Positions 45,085 to 54,160 of a stretch of 64,000 nt of DNA are shown piece by piece; within the stretch, counting starts at the first letter, position 1; each line of letters opens with the position of its first letter. Location: NCBI RefSeq assembly GCF_016862215.1, contig NZ_BOMN01000059.1:1-64000 (forward strand). Direction: 5' to 3'. A program made the position numbers and the translations under genes. The notes beneath the pieces were generated by a model, which saw nothing but the letters and a program-made list of their open reading frames with translations, did no database searches and was not told the DNA's origin. Source of the DNA: Winogradskya humida. Its GTDB lineage: Bacteria > Actinomycetota > Actinomycetes > Mycobacteriales > Micromonosporaceae.

Positions 45085-45657
45085 ATGGCTGGTGTGACGT
45101 TTTCATTGCCTATCGCTGCTGAGGCCAACGCGCTGCTGGATCGGGATCCGCTGGCGCTGCTGGTCGGGATGGTGCTTGACCAGCAGATTCCGCTGGAGAA
45201 GGCGTTCAGTTCGCCGTACGTGCTGGCGCAGCGCCTCGGCCATGCACCCACCGCGGAAGAGCTCGCCGCCTATGACCCCGAAGCGCTGATCGCGATCTTC
45301 GCGGAGCCCCCAGCCCTGCACCGTTTTCCCAAGGCGATGGCGGGCCGTGTCCAGGAAGTCTGCCGCGTGCTGGTCGGCACCTACGACGGTGAGGCCGCCA
45401 ATCTCTGGCAGGACGCCACGGACGGCAAAGAGCTGGTCAAGCGGATCGCAGCACTCCCGGGCTTCGGCAAGCAGAAGTCGCAGATCTTCGCGGCGCTCCT
45501 TGGCAAGCAGTACGGCGTGCAGCCCTCCGGCTGGCGCGAAGCGGCCGGGGCATATGGCGAGGAAGGCTCCCACCGCTCGGTTGCGGACATCGTCGACGCC
45601 GAGTCGCTGGGGAAGGTGCGGGCTTTCAAGAAGGAGATGAAGGCAGCAGCACGCTGA
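45085..45657 (+). CDS. HhH-GPD base-excision repair-family protein
   Basis: A 190-residue helix-hairpin-helix protein of the HhH-GPD superfamily, with VGMVLDQQIPLEKAFSSPYV at the N-terminus and the HhH region RIAALPGFGKQKSQIFAALL near residue 123. It is smaller than endonuclease III and has no Cys-cluster at the end. It would recognise or excise damaged bases; the catalytic Lys/Asp cannot be assigned with confidence. ATG 45085. Its last 32 bases overlap the convergent GGDEF-EAL gene. Confidence 0.85.
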   Translation: MAGVTFSLPIAAEANALLDRDPLALLVGMVLDQQIPLEKAFSSPYVLAQRLGHAPTAEELAAYDPEALIAIFAEPPALHRFPKAMAGRVQEVCRVLVGTYDGEAANLWQDATDGKELVKRIAALPGFGKQKSQIFAALLGKQYGVQPSGWREAAGAYGEEGSHRSVADIVDAESLGKVRAFKKEMKAAAR

Positions 45658-47983
45658 GGACCTCGTCGGCAGGGAGGGGCTTGGCGAACAGGTAGCCCTG
45701 GCCGATGACGCAGCCGAGTTCTCGCAGCTCAGCGGCCTGGGCGGTGGTTTCGATGCCCTCGGCGACGGTGGTGAGGTGCAGGGCCTGGCTCAGGCGCAGG
45801 ATGGCGTCCGCGATGCCGGCGCCCTCGGGGGTGCCGTTGAGTTCGGCGACGAAGCTGCGGTCGATCTTCAGGATGTCGATCGGGAGCCGGGTCAGGTAGT
45901 GCAGGGAGGAGTAGCCGGTGCCGAAGTCGTCGACGGCGATGCGGATGCCGTGGGAGCGGAAGGCGGCGAGCATGTCGATGGCGGTCCGATCGTCGACCAG
46001 GGCGGATTCGGTGATCTCCAGGACGAGATTGGCCGGGTCCATGCCCGTACGCGTCAGCACCGCCAGCACCTCCTGCACCAGCGACGGCTCGCTCAGTTGC
46101 CGGGGGGAGAGGTTGACGCTCACGTAGAGGCCGGCGTCCCAGGCGACCAGCTGGCGGCAGGCGGTCTCGAGCACCGCCATGCCGATGGCGCCGATCACGC
46201 CGGTGCGCTCGGCGATCGGGATGAACCGGGTGGGCGAGACCGTGCCGAGGTAGGGGTGTTCCCAGCGGACCAGTGCCTCGACGCCGAGCGGGCGGCCGTC
46301 GGCCAGGTCCACGAGCGGCTGGTAGAGCACGGTCAGCTCGTCGTTCGCGACCGCGTCGGCCAGTTCCTCGCCGAGCTGGGCGTCGGCGCGGCGCTGGTCG
46401 ATCATCGAGGGGTCGTGCAGGCTGACGCCGTGCGTGCCGAGGTGTTTGGCCTGGCGCATCGCGATGTCGGCGCGGCGCATCAGCTCCTTGGGCCTGTCCG
46501 CGTCCCGGGTGGTCGTGACACCGACGCTCGCGCGTACCTGGATGAGGTCGTCACCGACCCGGACCGGCGTGGCGGCCGCCGCTGCCAGGATGCGCCGGCC
46601 GGTCGCGCAGGCCTCCTCGGCCTCGGACACGCCGGTGAGCAGGACCACGAATTCGTCCCCGCCGATCCGGGCGGCCACGTCCGACTCCCGGACCGCCCCG
46701 CGCAGGATCTCGGCGAAGCCGGTCAGCACGACGTCGCCGACCGCGTGCCCGTACGCGTCGTTGACCAGCTTGAACCCGTCCAGGTCGATGAGCAGCAGGG
46801 CCAGGTCCGGCCGGGTTCCGACGAGCTCGTCGAGCCGCGCGTCGAGCCCGGCCCGGCTGGCCAGCCCGGTGAGCGGGTCGTGCAACGCCATCTGCCGCAG
46901 CTCCTGCTCGCGCTGCCGCAGCCTCGTCTCGACCTCCTGGCGCCGCGCGATGTCGCTGCGCAGCGCCGCGGTGGCCGCGTCGACCTTGCTCATGGCCCGG
47001 TTACGCGCGTTCGCCAGCAGGCCGACCAGGGCCGTGGCGAGCAGGGTGATCAGCATCGCGACCACGAAGGTGGTGCTGACGATCCCGCGGTCGGTCTCCT
47101 GGAGCAGCCGCTCGGTGGGGTGCACCCGCAGCTTCCAGGTGTGCAGCCCGGCACCGATGTAGGTGAGCCGGTCGAGAGCGGGCGGCGCTGCGACGTCGCG
47201 CCCGGCCACCTCCGCGACCATCAGCTCGGCGCCGCCGGTCGGGTCGACGAGCTCGGCGGCGACCGAGTCGTGTGCCTGCGCCCGCAGCGTCGATTCCAGC
47301 AGGTCACGCCCGTGCACGCCCATGGTGAGCCAGCCTCGGAACGTGCCGCCGAGGAAGTAGACGGGCACGGCGAGCGTGAACGAGAGCTGTTGCTCGGCGG
47401 CGGGCAGGGTGCGGTCGGCGGCGAGCACGTACGCCCGGCTGACCGCGAGCCCGCCGATGGTCCGTGCGTCGTGCAGTGCCTGGCCGGCCTGCGGTACGGC
47501 GCTCATGTCCCAGCCGGTCTCCACCTGCTGGCCGTCGAACGACCGGGCGAACACCATGAACGCGTGCTCCGTGTCGCTGCCGGAGGGCTTGAGGCGCAGA
47601 TCGGTGGCGCCCTTGTCGCGCCAGTAGTCCTCCAGCGCGGCGACTCCGGAGTCCGGCGCGGTGACCACGAAGCTGAGTGACGTCGCGCCGGGGAGCCGCC
47701 GGGTGCTCACCCGCGTGGTGATCCAGCCGAAGTCGTCGGCGTTGAGGTCGCTCTGGGCGCCGAGCGCGGTGGCCACGTCGGCGAGCGTGTCGCCGTACCG
47801 CTGGATCTCGGTCGAGATGGCCCTGCTCAGATCGCTGGTGTAGCGGTCCATGAGCTGCGCGGCGTAGCGCTGCTCGGCCCGCTCGGCGTTGCGGGTGACC
47901 ACGCCGGTGGTGACGAGCCCGGCGAACAACACGACGATGACCAGGGCGAGACCCGCCCACCGTCGCCGCTTCGAGACCCGCAC
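45626..47983 (-). CDS. CHASE-like/GGDEF/EAL membrane protein (copy B)
   Basis: A 785-residue paralogue of the protein at 41611, with the same plan: membrane segment (WAGLALVIVVLFAGLVTTGV), extracellular CHASE-like domain, second segment near residue 310, GGDEF near 441 (ARIGGDEFVVLL) with I-site RESD, and an intact EAL motif (VEALVRWEHP) with VNLSPRQL, IDDFGTGYSS, KIDRSFV and AEGIET. All residues for synthesis and for hydrolysis of c-di-GMP are present. The start codon at 47983 is not well defined by a ribosome site. It overlaps the HhH-GPD gene by 32 bases. Confidence 0.92.
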   Translation of the reverse strand: MRVSKRRRWAGLALVIVVLFAGLVTTGVVTRNAERAEQRYAAQLMDRYTSDLSRAISTEIQRYGDTLADVATALGAQSDLNADDFGWITTRVSTRRLPGATSLSFVVTAPDSGVAALEDYWRDKGATDLRLKPSGSDTEHAFMVFARSFDGQQVETGWDMSAVPQAGQALHDARTIGGLAVSRAYVLAADRTLPAAEQQLSFTLAVPVYFLGGTFRGWLTMGVHGRDLLESTLRAQAHDSVAAELVDPTGGAELMVAEVAGRDVAAPPALDRLTYIGAGLHTWKLRVHPTERLLQETDRGIVSTTFVVAMLITLLATALVGLLANARNRAMSKVDAATAALRSDIARRQEVETRLRQREQELRQMALHDPLTGLASRAGLDARLDELVGTRPDLALLLIDLDGFKLVNDAYGHAVGDVVLTGFAEILRGAVRESDVAARIGGDEFVVLLTGVSEAEEACATGRRILAAAAATPVRVGDDLIQVRASVGVTTTRDADRPKELMRRADIAMRQAKHLGTHGVSLHDPSMIDQRRADAQLGEELADAVANDELTVLYQPLVDLADGRPLGVEALVRWEHPYLGTVSPTRFIPIAERTGVIGAIGMAVLETACRQLVAWDAGLYVSVNLSPRQLSEPSLVQEVLAVLTRTGMDPANLVLEITESALVDDRTAIDMLAAFRSHGIRIAVDDFGTGYSSLHYLTRLPIDILKIDRSFVAELNGTPEGAGIADAILRLSQALHLTTVAEGIETTAQAAELRELGCVIGQGYLFAKPLPADEVLSVLLPSSPS

Positions 47984-48081
47984 GCCTCCATGATCGGTCG
48001 GGCAGCGCGCGAATGAACCGGTTTACGCTCCATCCGGACCGCTGCGTCGATAGTGGCCGACCTGGTGACCACGGTGCAAGG

Positions 48082-48447
48082 ATGAGGAACGTGAAGAAGC
48101 AGCCGGAGCGGCCAGTCCTGATCACCGACGCCGCCCGCAGCCAAGGTGACCAGCTCCGCACCCGGCAGATCCGTTACGTCACGATGATGGGCATCCGTTC
48201 GCTCTGCCTGATCCTGGGCGCGGTCCTGATCAGCATCCAGCCCCCACTGCTCCCGGTCTGGTTGATCCTCTGCGCGCTCGGCATGGTCCTCCTGCCCTGG
48301 ATGGCCGTCCTGATCGCGAACGACCGCCCGCCCAAGAGCCGCGAGAACCCCGCCGCCCCGCAGCCTCAGCACACCACCCAGCCCATGCTGGAGAAGCACA
48401 GCGAGGAAGAAGAGATCCAGCACCGCACGATCGACGTCGAGCCTTAG
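48082..48447 (+). CDS. DUF3099-family membrane protein
   Basis: A 121-residue membrane protein. The N-terminus (ERPVLITDAARSQGDQLRTR) is cytoplasmic, two membrane segments follow (SLCLILGAVLISI, WLILCALGMVLLPWMAVLIA), and the tail is acidic and His-rich. This matches the small actinobacterial DUF3099 family. ATG 48082 or GTG 48091 may be the start. Its function is unknown. It is divergent from the GGDEF-EAL gene and converges on the pseudouridine kinase. Confidence 0.75.
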   Translation: MRNVKKQPERPVLITDAARSQGDQLRTRQIRYVTMMGIRSLCLILGAVLISIQPPLLPVWLILCALGMVLLPWMAVLIANDRPPKSRENPAAPQPQHTTQPMLEKHSEEEEIQHRTIDVEP

Positions 48448-48449
48448 CC

Positions 48450-49325
48450 CTAGGGTCTCGCGCCGACCTTCTGCACGGCCGCCGCGCCCAGTGCGGCGCC
48501 GGCCAGGAGGGCGGCTTCCGGCTCAGAACCCCTCAGCCAGGCGTTGAGCAGGCCAGCTGCGAAGGCGTCACCAGCACCGGTCGGATCTTTGGCATGTACG
48601 CGCTGGGCGCCGGACAACCGCAGCTCCCCGTCCTGCGTTCGCCACACGGCGCCGTCGGGCCCAAGCTTGATCACGACGTTCCGGGCGAAGGCGGTGAGCA
48701 CTCTTGCCTGCTCCGCCGCTGATCCCTCCCCGGCCAGCGCCGCCGCCTCATCGGCGTTGCACAGGAGCAGGTCGGTTCCGCGTACGAGCTCGAGGAAATC
48801 CCCCGCCGACCGCAGCGGAGCCGCCGAGGCCGCGTCGACGCTGGTCGTGAGCCCGCGCTCCCGGGCCGCATCCAGCGCGGCCAGCCCACCCGGCCGCGAC
48901 CCGGCATGCAGCAGCGGATAGCCCGACAGATGCAGGTGAACCGCGTCCGGGGCGACCTTGACCGCGTCCCGCACATCCGTGGGGTCCAGCAGCAGCGAAG
49001 CGCCCCGATCGGTGATCATCGTGCGTTCCGAGGCGTCGGCGAGCACCACGACACTGCCGGTCGCCGTGCCCGCGTGATGCCGGACCGCGCACCGCACCCC
49101 GGCCGCGACCAGCTCGGCGACCCGCTCCCGCCCGGCCGGGTCGTCCCCGGCGGCGGCGATGAGCGTGGGGGCAGCGCCGGCGTGGGCCAGCCAGGCAGCG
49201 GTGTTCGCCGCCTGGCCGCCCCCGCCGATGCTGATCCGCGCGTCCGTGTCGGAGCCCGCGGTGATCTCCCCGCGCTGCTCCACCAGGATGTCGGTGACCA
49301 GATCGCCGACTACGAGGACGTTCAT
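48450..49325 (-). CDS. psuK: PfkB-family kinase, probable pseudouridine kinase PsuK
   Basis: A 291-residue ribokinase-like enzyme. The N-terminal signature GGGGQAANTAAWLAHAGA and the C-terminal anion-hole/catalytic motif DPTGAGDAFAAGLLNAW are intact. PfkB enzymes phosphorylate sugars and nucleosides. The four-base ATGA overlap downstream of psuG makes pseudouridine kinase the best assignment; other nucleoside kinases remain possible. Confidence 0.88.
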   Translation of the reverse strand: MNVLVVGDLVTDILVEQRGEITAGSDTDARISIGGGGQAANTAAWLAHAGAAPTLIAAAGDDPAGRERVAELVAAGVRCAVRHHAGTATGSVVVLADASERTMITDRGASLLLDPTDVRDAVKVAPDAVHLHLSGYPLLHAGSRPGGLAALDAARERGLTTSVDAASAAPLRSAGDFLELVRGTDLLLCNADEAAALAGEGSAAEQARVLTAFARNVVIKLGPDGAVWRTQDGELRLSGAQRVHAKDPTGAGDAFAAGLLNAWLRGSEPEAALLAGAALGAAAVQKVGARP

Positions 49326-50290
49326 CCCGGCAGGCTGAACCCGAGCGACGCGTGCGCGGGCGTCGCGGCGACCGCGATCTGGGCCGCGAGGGCCGCGTTA
49401 CGCAGGATGATGCGTACGTTGACCTCGAGGCTCTTGCCCTCGGTGCTGCTGTGGAAGTGCGCGAGCAGGAACGGCGTGACGGCCTTGCCGGTGATCCCGT
49501 CGCGGGCCAGCAGCTCCAGCCCCTCGGCCAGCGTCGCGTCGTGCAGCGCCGGGTCGAGCTGCTCGTCGACCGGCAGCGGGTTGCCCAGCACCAGCGCGCC
49601 CGCGCCGACGCCGTGATCCGCCCGGGCCGCCATCACGCCGGCGATCTGCGCGGGGGAGTCGAGCTGCCAGTCGACCTCGTGGCCGCCGTCGGTGATGAAG
49701 AAGCCCGGGAAGCGCCTGGTGCCGTACCCGGCCACCGCCACGCCCAGCGTCTCCATGCGTTCCAGCGTCGCGCCCACGTCGAGGATCGACTTGACCCCGG
49801 CACAGACCACGACGATGGGCGTACGCGACAGCGTGGTGAGGTCGGCCGATTCGTCGAAGGTGTGGCTGGCCTCACGGTGCACCCCGCCGAGCCCGCCGGT
49901 GGCGAAGACACCGATCCCGGCCGCGGCAGCGACGGCACTCGTGGCGGCAACCGTGGTCGCGCCGTCCGCCCCGGTAGCGGCACCGAGGGCGAGGTCACGC
50001 ACGGAGAGTTTCGCCACTCCGTCCGCGCCCGCCAGGTGCTCGATCTGGGCGTCCTCGAGGCCCACGATCAGCTCGCCGCCGATCATGCCGATCGTGGCGG
50101 GCACCGCGCCGTTGTCGCGCACGGTCTGCTCGATCTCGCGTGCGACACGCAGGTTGTCCGGCCGGGGCAGGCCGTGCGAGACGATAGTGCTCTCCAGCGC
50201 CACCACCGGAAGTCCGTCGCGGCGTGCCCGGGTCACGTGCTCGCCGTAACGGATGCTGAAGCGGCCCAACTGCCGCGTGGAATCGGTCAC
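49322..50290 (-). CDS. psuG: Pseudouridine-5'-phosphate glycosidase PsuG
   Basis: A 322-residue enzyme that cleaves the C-C bond of pseudouridine 5'-phosphate to uracil and ribose-5-phosphate. The family core is clear: VVALESTIVSHGLPRPDNLR, ATIGMIGGELIVGL, KLSVRDLALGAATGADGATT, FATGGLGGVHREASHTFD and CAGVKSILD. It starts with GTG 50290 and is coupled to psuK, forming a pseudouridine salvage/catabolism pair. Confidence 0.94.
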   Translation of the reverse strand: MTDSTRQLGRFSIRYGEHVTRARRDGLPVVALESTIVSHGLPRPDNLRVAREIEQTVRDNGAVPATIGMIGGELIVGLEDAQIEHLAGADGVAKLSVRDLALGAATGADGATTVAATSAVAAAAGIGVFATGGLGGVHREASHTFDESADLTTLSRTPIVVVCAGVKSILDVGATLERMETLGVAVAGYGTRRFPGFFITDGGHEVDWQLDSPAQIAGVMAARADHGVGAGALVLGNPLPVDEQLDPALHDATLAEGLELLARDGITGKAVTPFLLAHFHSSTEGKSLEVNVRIILRNAALAAQIAVAATPAHASLGFSLPG

Positions 50291-50439
50291 GATGGCAACG
50301 GTACGGCCCCGCCGAGCGCCCTTGTCGTTGGACCGACCAGGCGTGAGGTGTCAGACTTGCTGGTTGAAGCTTATGCCGCGCAGGCCGGGGGGCACGCGGT
50401 GCGATTCTTGCTGAAGACTGACGACGAGAGGCAGATGCC

Positions 50440-50658
50440 GTGAGCACGCAGATCCTCGAGCGCCCGGAGACGAAGGACGCCGACACCGGGCCGGAGATGT
50501 TCCACTATGTGCGCAAGGAAAAGATCGCGGAGAGTGCGGTCATGGGCACCTACGTGGTGGCGCTGTGCGGGGACAAATTCCCGGTGACCAAAACACCGAA
50601 GCCCGGCTCCCCGGTGTGTCCGGCCTGCAAAGAAATCTACGAGGCGATGCAGCACTGA
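50440..50658 (+). CDS. DUF3039-family small protein
   Basis: A 72-residue protein with VRKEKIAESAVMGTYVVALC and the C-terminal pair of cysteines in SPVCPACKEIYE, with another Cys at VVALCGDKF, fitting a metal-binding ribbon. It matches DUF3039 (Rv2708c-like) which lies near sigB in mycobacteria. GTG 50440 follows GAGAGGCAG. Its function is unknown. The TRIC-like gene follows 30 bp later. Confidence 0.85.
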   Translation: MSTQILERPETKDADTGPEMFHYVRKEKIAESAVMGTYVVALCGDKFPVTKTPKPGSPVCPACKEIYEAMQH

Positions 50659-50688
50659 TGGGGCAACACTGACCAGGAGTAACGTTCT

Positions 50689-51303
50689 GTGACGGGAAGT
50701 TACAGTCTGCTCGTCGCAGACCTGATCGGGGTGGCGGTCTTCGCGGCCTCCGGCGCCAGCGCCGCGGTCGCGAAACGCCTCGACCTGTTCGGAGTGGCGT
50801 TCGTCGGTTTCGTGGCGGCGCTGGGCGGCGGCATCCTGCGCGATCTCGTGATCGGCGCGGTGCCGCCGCTCGCCTTCGCCGACTGGCGTTACGCGATCAC
50901 CGCCGTGCTCGCGTCGGTCGCCGTGTTCTGGCTGCACCCGCAGCTCAACCGGCTCCGGCGCACGGTGCTGCTGCTCGACGCGGCCGGCCTCGGCCTGTTC
51001 ACGGTCACCGGCACCCTCAAGGCCATCGCCGCCGGCGTCCCACCCGTCGGCGCCTGCTTGGTGGGAATGCTCACTGCGATCGGCGGTGGACTGGCCCGGG
51101 ATCTGCTCACCGGCGAGATCCCGGCGGTGCTGCAGCGTGACATCTACGCGATAGTCGCCCTCGGCGGTGCCATCGCGGTTACCGTCCTGAGCTGGCTCAA
51201 CGTCGCCGACATGGTCACTCTCGCGGCGGCTGCGGCCGGCATGACATCGGTACGCCTGATCGCGCTCTACCGCCGTTGGTCGGCTCCCGTGGCCGTGCCG
51301 TAG
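50689..51303 (+). CDS. TRIC-like (UPF0126/YicG-type) membrane channel
   Basis: A 204-residue seven-segment membrane protein with two repeats of the glycine-rich family motif: AALGGGILRDLVIGAVPP and TAIGGGLARDLLTGEIPAVL. Prokaryotic members form trimeric cation channels. The start is GTG 50689, 30 bp after the DUF3039 gene, so both may be one transcript. A hairpin array follows the stop. Confidence 0.88.
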   Translation: MTGSYSLLVADLIGVAVFAASGASAAVAKRLDLFGVAFVGFVAALGGGILRDLVIGAVPPLAFADWRYAITAVLASVAVFWLHPQLNRLRRTVLLLDAAGLGLFTVTGTLKAIAAGVPPVGACLVGMLTAIGGGLARDLLTGEIPAVLQRDIYAIVALGGAIAVTVLSWLNVADMVTLAAAAAGMTSVRLIALYRRWSAPVAVP

Positions 51304-51338
51304 CCCCGGGTAGCGGCCCGATTTGGTTATGCTGGGGG

Positions 51339-51493
51339 TCGCCTCCGCGCCTTTCCCGCGGAGGTTTTCTGTTGAAGGGCCGCCTCCGCGTTTTCGCGGG
51401 GGTTTCTGTTGAAGGGGCCGCCTCCGCGTTTTTGCGGGGGTCTCAGTTGAAGGGCCGCCCCCGCGCTTCTTGCGGGGGTCTCTGTTGAAGGGG
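51339..51493 (+). repeat. Four-copy hairpin-bearing tandem repeat
   Basis: Units start (at GCC[T/C]CCGCG) at 51341, 51382, 51420 and 51457, periods 41, 38 and 37. Each has a stem such as CCTCCGCG-TTTT-CGCGGGGG followed by TCTGTTGAAGGG. The array fills the gap between the channel gene and the helicase gene. The last TTGAAGGGG acts as, or overlaps, the helicase ribosome site. Confidence 0.85.
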
Positions 51494-51504
51494 ATCGTCG
51501 CAGC

Positions 51505-53232
51505 TTGAGTCCGTCGTTGCCGAACCTGGAAACCTTCCCACCGCTGCGTGACTGGCAGCGCAAGGCCCTGGTCAAGTACCTGCGCCGACGCTCGCCCGAC
51601 TTCATGGCGGTCGCGACACCCGGCGCGGGCAAGACCACCTTCGCCCTGCGCATCGCCGCGGAGTTGCTCAACGACGGCACCGTCGAGGCGGTCACGGTGG
51701 TCTGCCCGACCGAGCACCTCAAAACGCAGTGGGCGTCCGCGGCGGCCCGCGTCGGCATCCAGCTCGACGCGTCGTTCCGCAACGCCGACGTCCACAGCTC
51801 CCGCGACTTCCACGGCGCGGTGATCACCTACGCGCAGGTCGGCATGGCCCCCGCAGTCCACCGCCGCCGCACGATGACCCGCCCGACCATGGTCATCCTC
51901 GACGAGATCCACCACGCGGGCGACTCCCGCAGCTGGGGCGACGGCGTCAAGAACGCGTTCGACGAGGCCGAGCGGCGCCTGATGCTGACCGGCACCCCGT
52001 TCCGCTCCGACGACAACCCGATCCCGTTCGTCGAGTACGAGCGCGGCCAGGACGGCCTGCAGCGCTCCCGCTCCGACTCGATCTACGGCTACAGCGACGC
52101 CCTCAGCGACGGCGTTGTGCGCCCGGTCATCTTCCTGGCCTACTCCGGCGAGACCCGCTGGCGCACCAGCGCGGGTGACGAGCTCGCCGCCCGCCTCGGC
52201 GAGCCGATGACCAAGGACCTGATCGCCCAGGCGTGGCGCACCGCCCTCGACCACCGCGGCGACTGGATGCCCCAGGTCCTGCGTGCGGCCGATGCGCGTC
52301 TCTCCCGGATCAGATCCCACGGCATGACCGACGCCGGCGGCCTGATCATCGCCAGCGACCAGCAGACCGCCCGGGCGTACGCGAAGCTGATCGGGGAGAT
52401 CTCCGGCGAGCAAGCTGTTGTGGTCCTCTCCGACGACAACGGATCCTCGTCCCGAATCGCCGAATTCGCACTATCCGAACAACGCTGGATGGTCGCGGTC
52501 CGCATGGTGTCGGAAGGCGTCGACATCCCCCGCCTCGCCGTCGGCGTCTACGCCACCAGCGCCTCCACCCCGCTCTACTTCGCGCAGGCCATCGGCCGCT
52601 TCGTGCGAGCCCGCCGCACCGGCGAAACCGCCACGGTCTTCGTCCCCAGCGTCCCCCACCTCCTCGGCCTCGCCAGCGAGATGGAAGCCCAGCGCGACCA
52701 CATCCTCGGCGCACCGAAGGAGAAGGACGGCCTCGACGACGACCTCCTCGAGCGGGCCCAGCGAGCCGAGGACGCCGAGGGCGAGCTGGATAAACGCTTC
52801 GAGGCGCTCTCCGCGACCGCCGAGCTCGACCAGGTCATCTATGACGGCACCTCCTTCGGCACCGGAGCCCGCACGGGCACCCCCGAGGAGGAGGAATATC
52901 TCGGTCTTCCCGGCCTGCTGAGCCCCGACCAGGTCACCACGCTGCTCTCCAAGCGCCAGTCCGACCAGATCGCCGCCCAGAAACGGGCCGCCGCCCTAAC
53001 CCCGGACCCGGTCCCCGCCCAGCGCGAGCCGGTCGCCCCGATGAGCGCCGGCGAGCGCCGTGCCGCCCTCCGCCGCCAGCTCAACACCCTGGTCGCGGCC
53101 CACCACCACCGTACCAACCTCCCGCACGGCAAGATCCACGCCGAGCTGCGCCGCCTGTGCGGAGGCCCGCCCTCGGCCCAGGCCACCATCGAACAGCTCG
53201 AAGAACGCATCGCCACCGTCCAGACCCTGTGA
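51505..53232 (+). CDS. Superfamily 2 DEAD/DEAH-box helicase
   Basis: A 575-residue SF2 helicase/ATPase. Motif I ATPGAGKTT is near residue 37, motif II VILDEIHHAG near 133, motif III LMLTGTPFRSD, motif V/VI region MVSEGVDIPRLAVGVYATSA and QAIGRFVRARR near 362. The C-terminal 170 residues are charged and have a helical end (LRRQLNTLVAAHHHR). It resembles DNA-type SF2 enzymes common beside DUF3039 genes in actinomycetes. The TTG start at 51505 follows AAGGGG at a rather long distance. Confidence 0.88.
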   Translation: MSPSLPNLETFPPLRDWQRKALVKYLRRRSPDFMAVATPGAGKTTFALRIAAELLNDGTVEAVTVVCPTEHLKTQWASAAARVGIQLDASFRNADVHSSRDFHGAVITYAQVGMAPAVHRRRTMTRPTMVILDEIHHAGDSRSWGDGVKNAFDEAERRLMLTGTPFRSDDNPIPFVEYERGQDGLQRSRSDSIYGYSDALSDGVVRPVIFLAYSGETRWRTSAGDELAARLGEPMTKDLIAQAWRTALDHRGDWMPQVLRAADARLSRIRSHGMTDAGGLIIASDQQTARAYAKLIGEISGEQAVVVLSDDNGSSSRIAEFALSEQRWMVAVRMVSEGVDIPRLAVGVYATSASTPLYFAQAIGRFVRARRTGETATVFVPSVPHLLGLASEMEAQRDHILGAPKEKDGLDDDLLERAQRAEDAEGELDKRFEALSATAELDQVIYDGTSFGTGARTGTPEEEEYLGLPGLLSPDQVTTLLSKRQSDQIAAQKRAAALTPDPVPAQREPVAPMSAGERRAALRRQLNTLVAAHHHRTNLPHGKIHAELRRLCGGPPSAQATIEQLEERIATVQTL

Positions 53233-53356
53233 CCCCTGAGGTGCTCGTCCAGGCTGAGCGCCGCAAGAATCACCGCAGCGGAAGCTGGGTCTGGATCCCG
53301 GGGTGGTCGCGAGGCCGGCGTTGGCCGGGAGGGCGCCACGCCCCTACTGTGTCCCG

Positions 53357-53971
53357 ATGACTCTCGCCGACACGGCCCAGCCACCCCACGAACCGGTCTC
53401 TGCCCCGCCCGCACGGCGTCGCGGCCGACGACTGGCCATCGGCATCTCGATCGCTTTGCTGGTGGTGGCCGGCGGCACGGTCGCGGGCACGTACTACTAC
53501 GACAGCGTGCCCCTGATCGAGAGCAACGCCGCGGCACCGGTGACCTCGGTGCCGCCTCTGGTGGAGAAGCCCTTCGTCGCCGCCATCGACCCCGACTTCT
53601 ACGCCGCAAGCGACTCGCTGATCACCCGGCGGTACGTGGTCCTCGGGTTCGGTGCCGAGAAGGAGTCCGGCCTGCGTACCCGGATCATGGCCCACAAGGC
53701 CGAGACCAGCTACACCAAGACGGAAATCCTGGACGGCTACCTCAGCAGGGCCGACTACGGCCGCGGCGCGGTGGGCCTGGACGCCGCCGCGCAGACATAC
53801 TTCGCCAAGCCGCTCGCGCAACTGAGCGTCGCCGAGGCGGCGTTGCTCGCGGTGCAGCTCCACCCGGACCGGCCCGAGCCGAAGGCCGGCTGGAACCAGA
53901 TCCTGGACACCATGGTCGAGCTCGGCTGGCTGACCCCGGCCGATCGCACCGGGCTCGCCTTCCCCGGCTGA
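53357..53971 (+). CDS. Short, degenerate GT51 transglycosylase-like membrane protein
   Basis: A 204-residue protein with one membrane segment (LAIGISIALLVVAGGTVAGT, residues about 28-47). The C-terminal part matches the last third of a peptidoglycan transglycosylase domain: EILDGYLSRADYGRGAVGLD, AQTYFAKPLAQLSVAEAALL. The usual catalytic motif EDxxFxxHxG is replaced by AIDPDFYAAS and no G-x-S-x-x-x-Q-Q motif is visible, so it is probably not an active polymerase. It could be a cell-wall regulator. ATG 53357 opens MTLADTAQPP. Confidence 0.7.
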   Translation: MTLADTAQPPHEPVSAPPARRRGRRLAIGISIALLVVAGGTVAGTYYYDSVPLIESNAAAPVTSVPPLVEKPFVAAIDPDFYAASDSLITRRYVVLGFGAEKESGLRTRIMAHKAETSYTKTEILDGYLSRADYGRGAVGLDAAAQTYFAKPLAQLSVAEAALLAVQLHPDRPEPKAGWNQILDTMVELGWLTPADRTGLAFPG

Positions 53972-53977
53972 CGTCCG

Positions 53978-54045
53978 CCGCGGGCGGGTTGCCGGCGCCG
54001 CGGGCGGGTTGCCGGGCGGCGCGAGGCGGTTGCCAGCGCCACGGG
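53978..54045 (+). repeat. Degenerate 20-21-bp tandem repeat after the transglycosylase-like gene
   Basis: Three copies of GGCGGGTTGCCGGCGCC-like sequence with GGTT at 53987, 54007 and 54028, period about 20-21 bp. A fourth decayed copy may follow. Confidence 0.6.
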
Positions 54046-54110
54046 CTAGCTGACGGGCACCCGGGCCGGGGTGGCCGGGCCGGGGTGGTCGGGCCGTTTT
54101 GGGCACAGGG

Positions 54111-54140
54111 AAAGGGCGTCCCCACACCGGGACGCCCTTT
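54111..54140. terminator. Bidirectional terminator, 12-bp stem
   Basis: Perfect arms AAAGGGCGTCCC (54111-54122) and GGGACGCCCTTT (54129-54140) with loop CACACC, 20 bp before the stop of the minus-strand Cys-rich gene at 54161. Confidence 0.85.
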
Positions 54141-54160
54141 GGTGCCTGTTCAGGGGGTTT

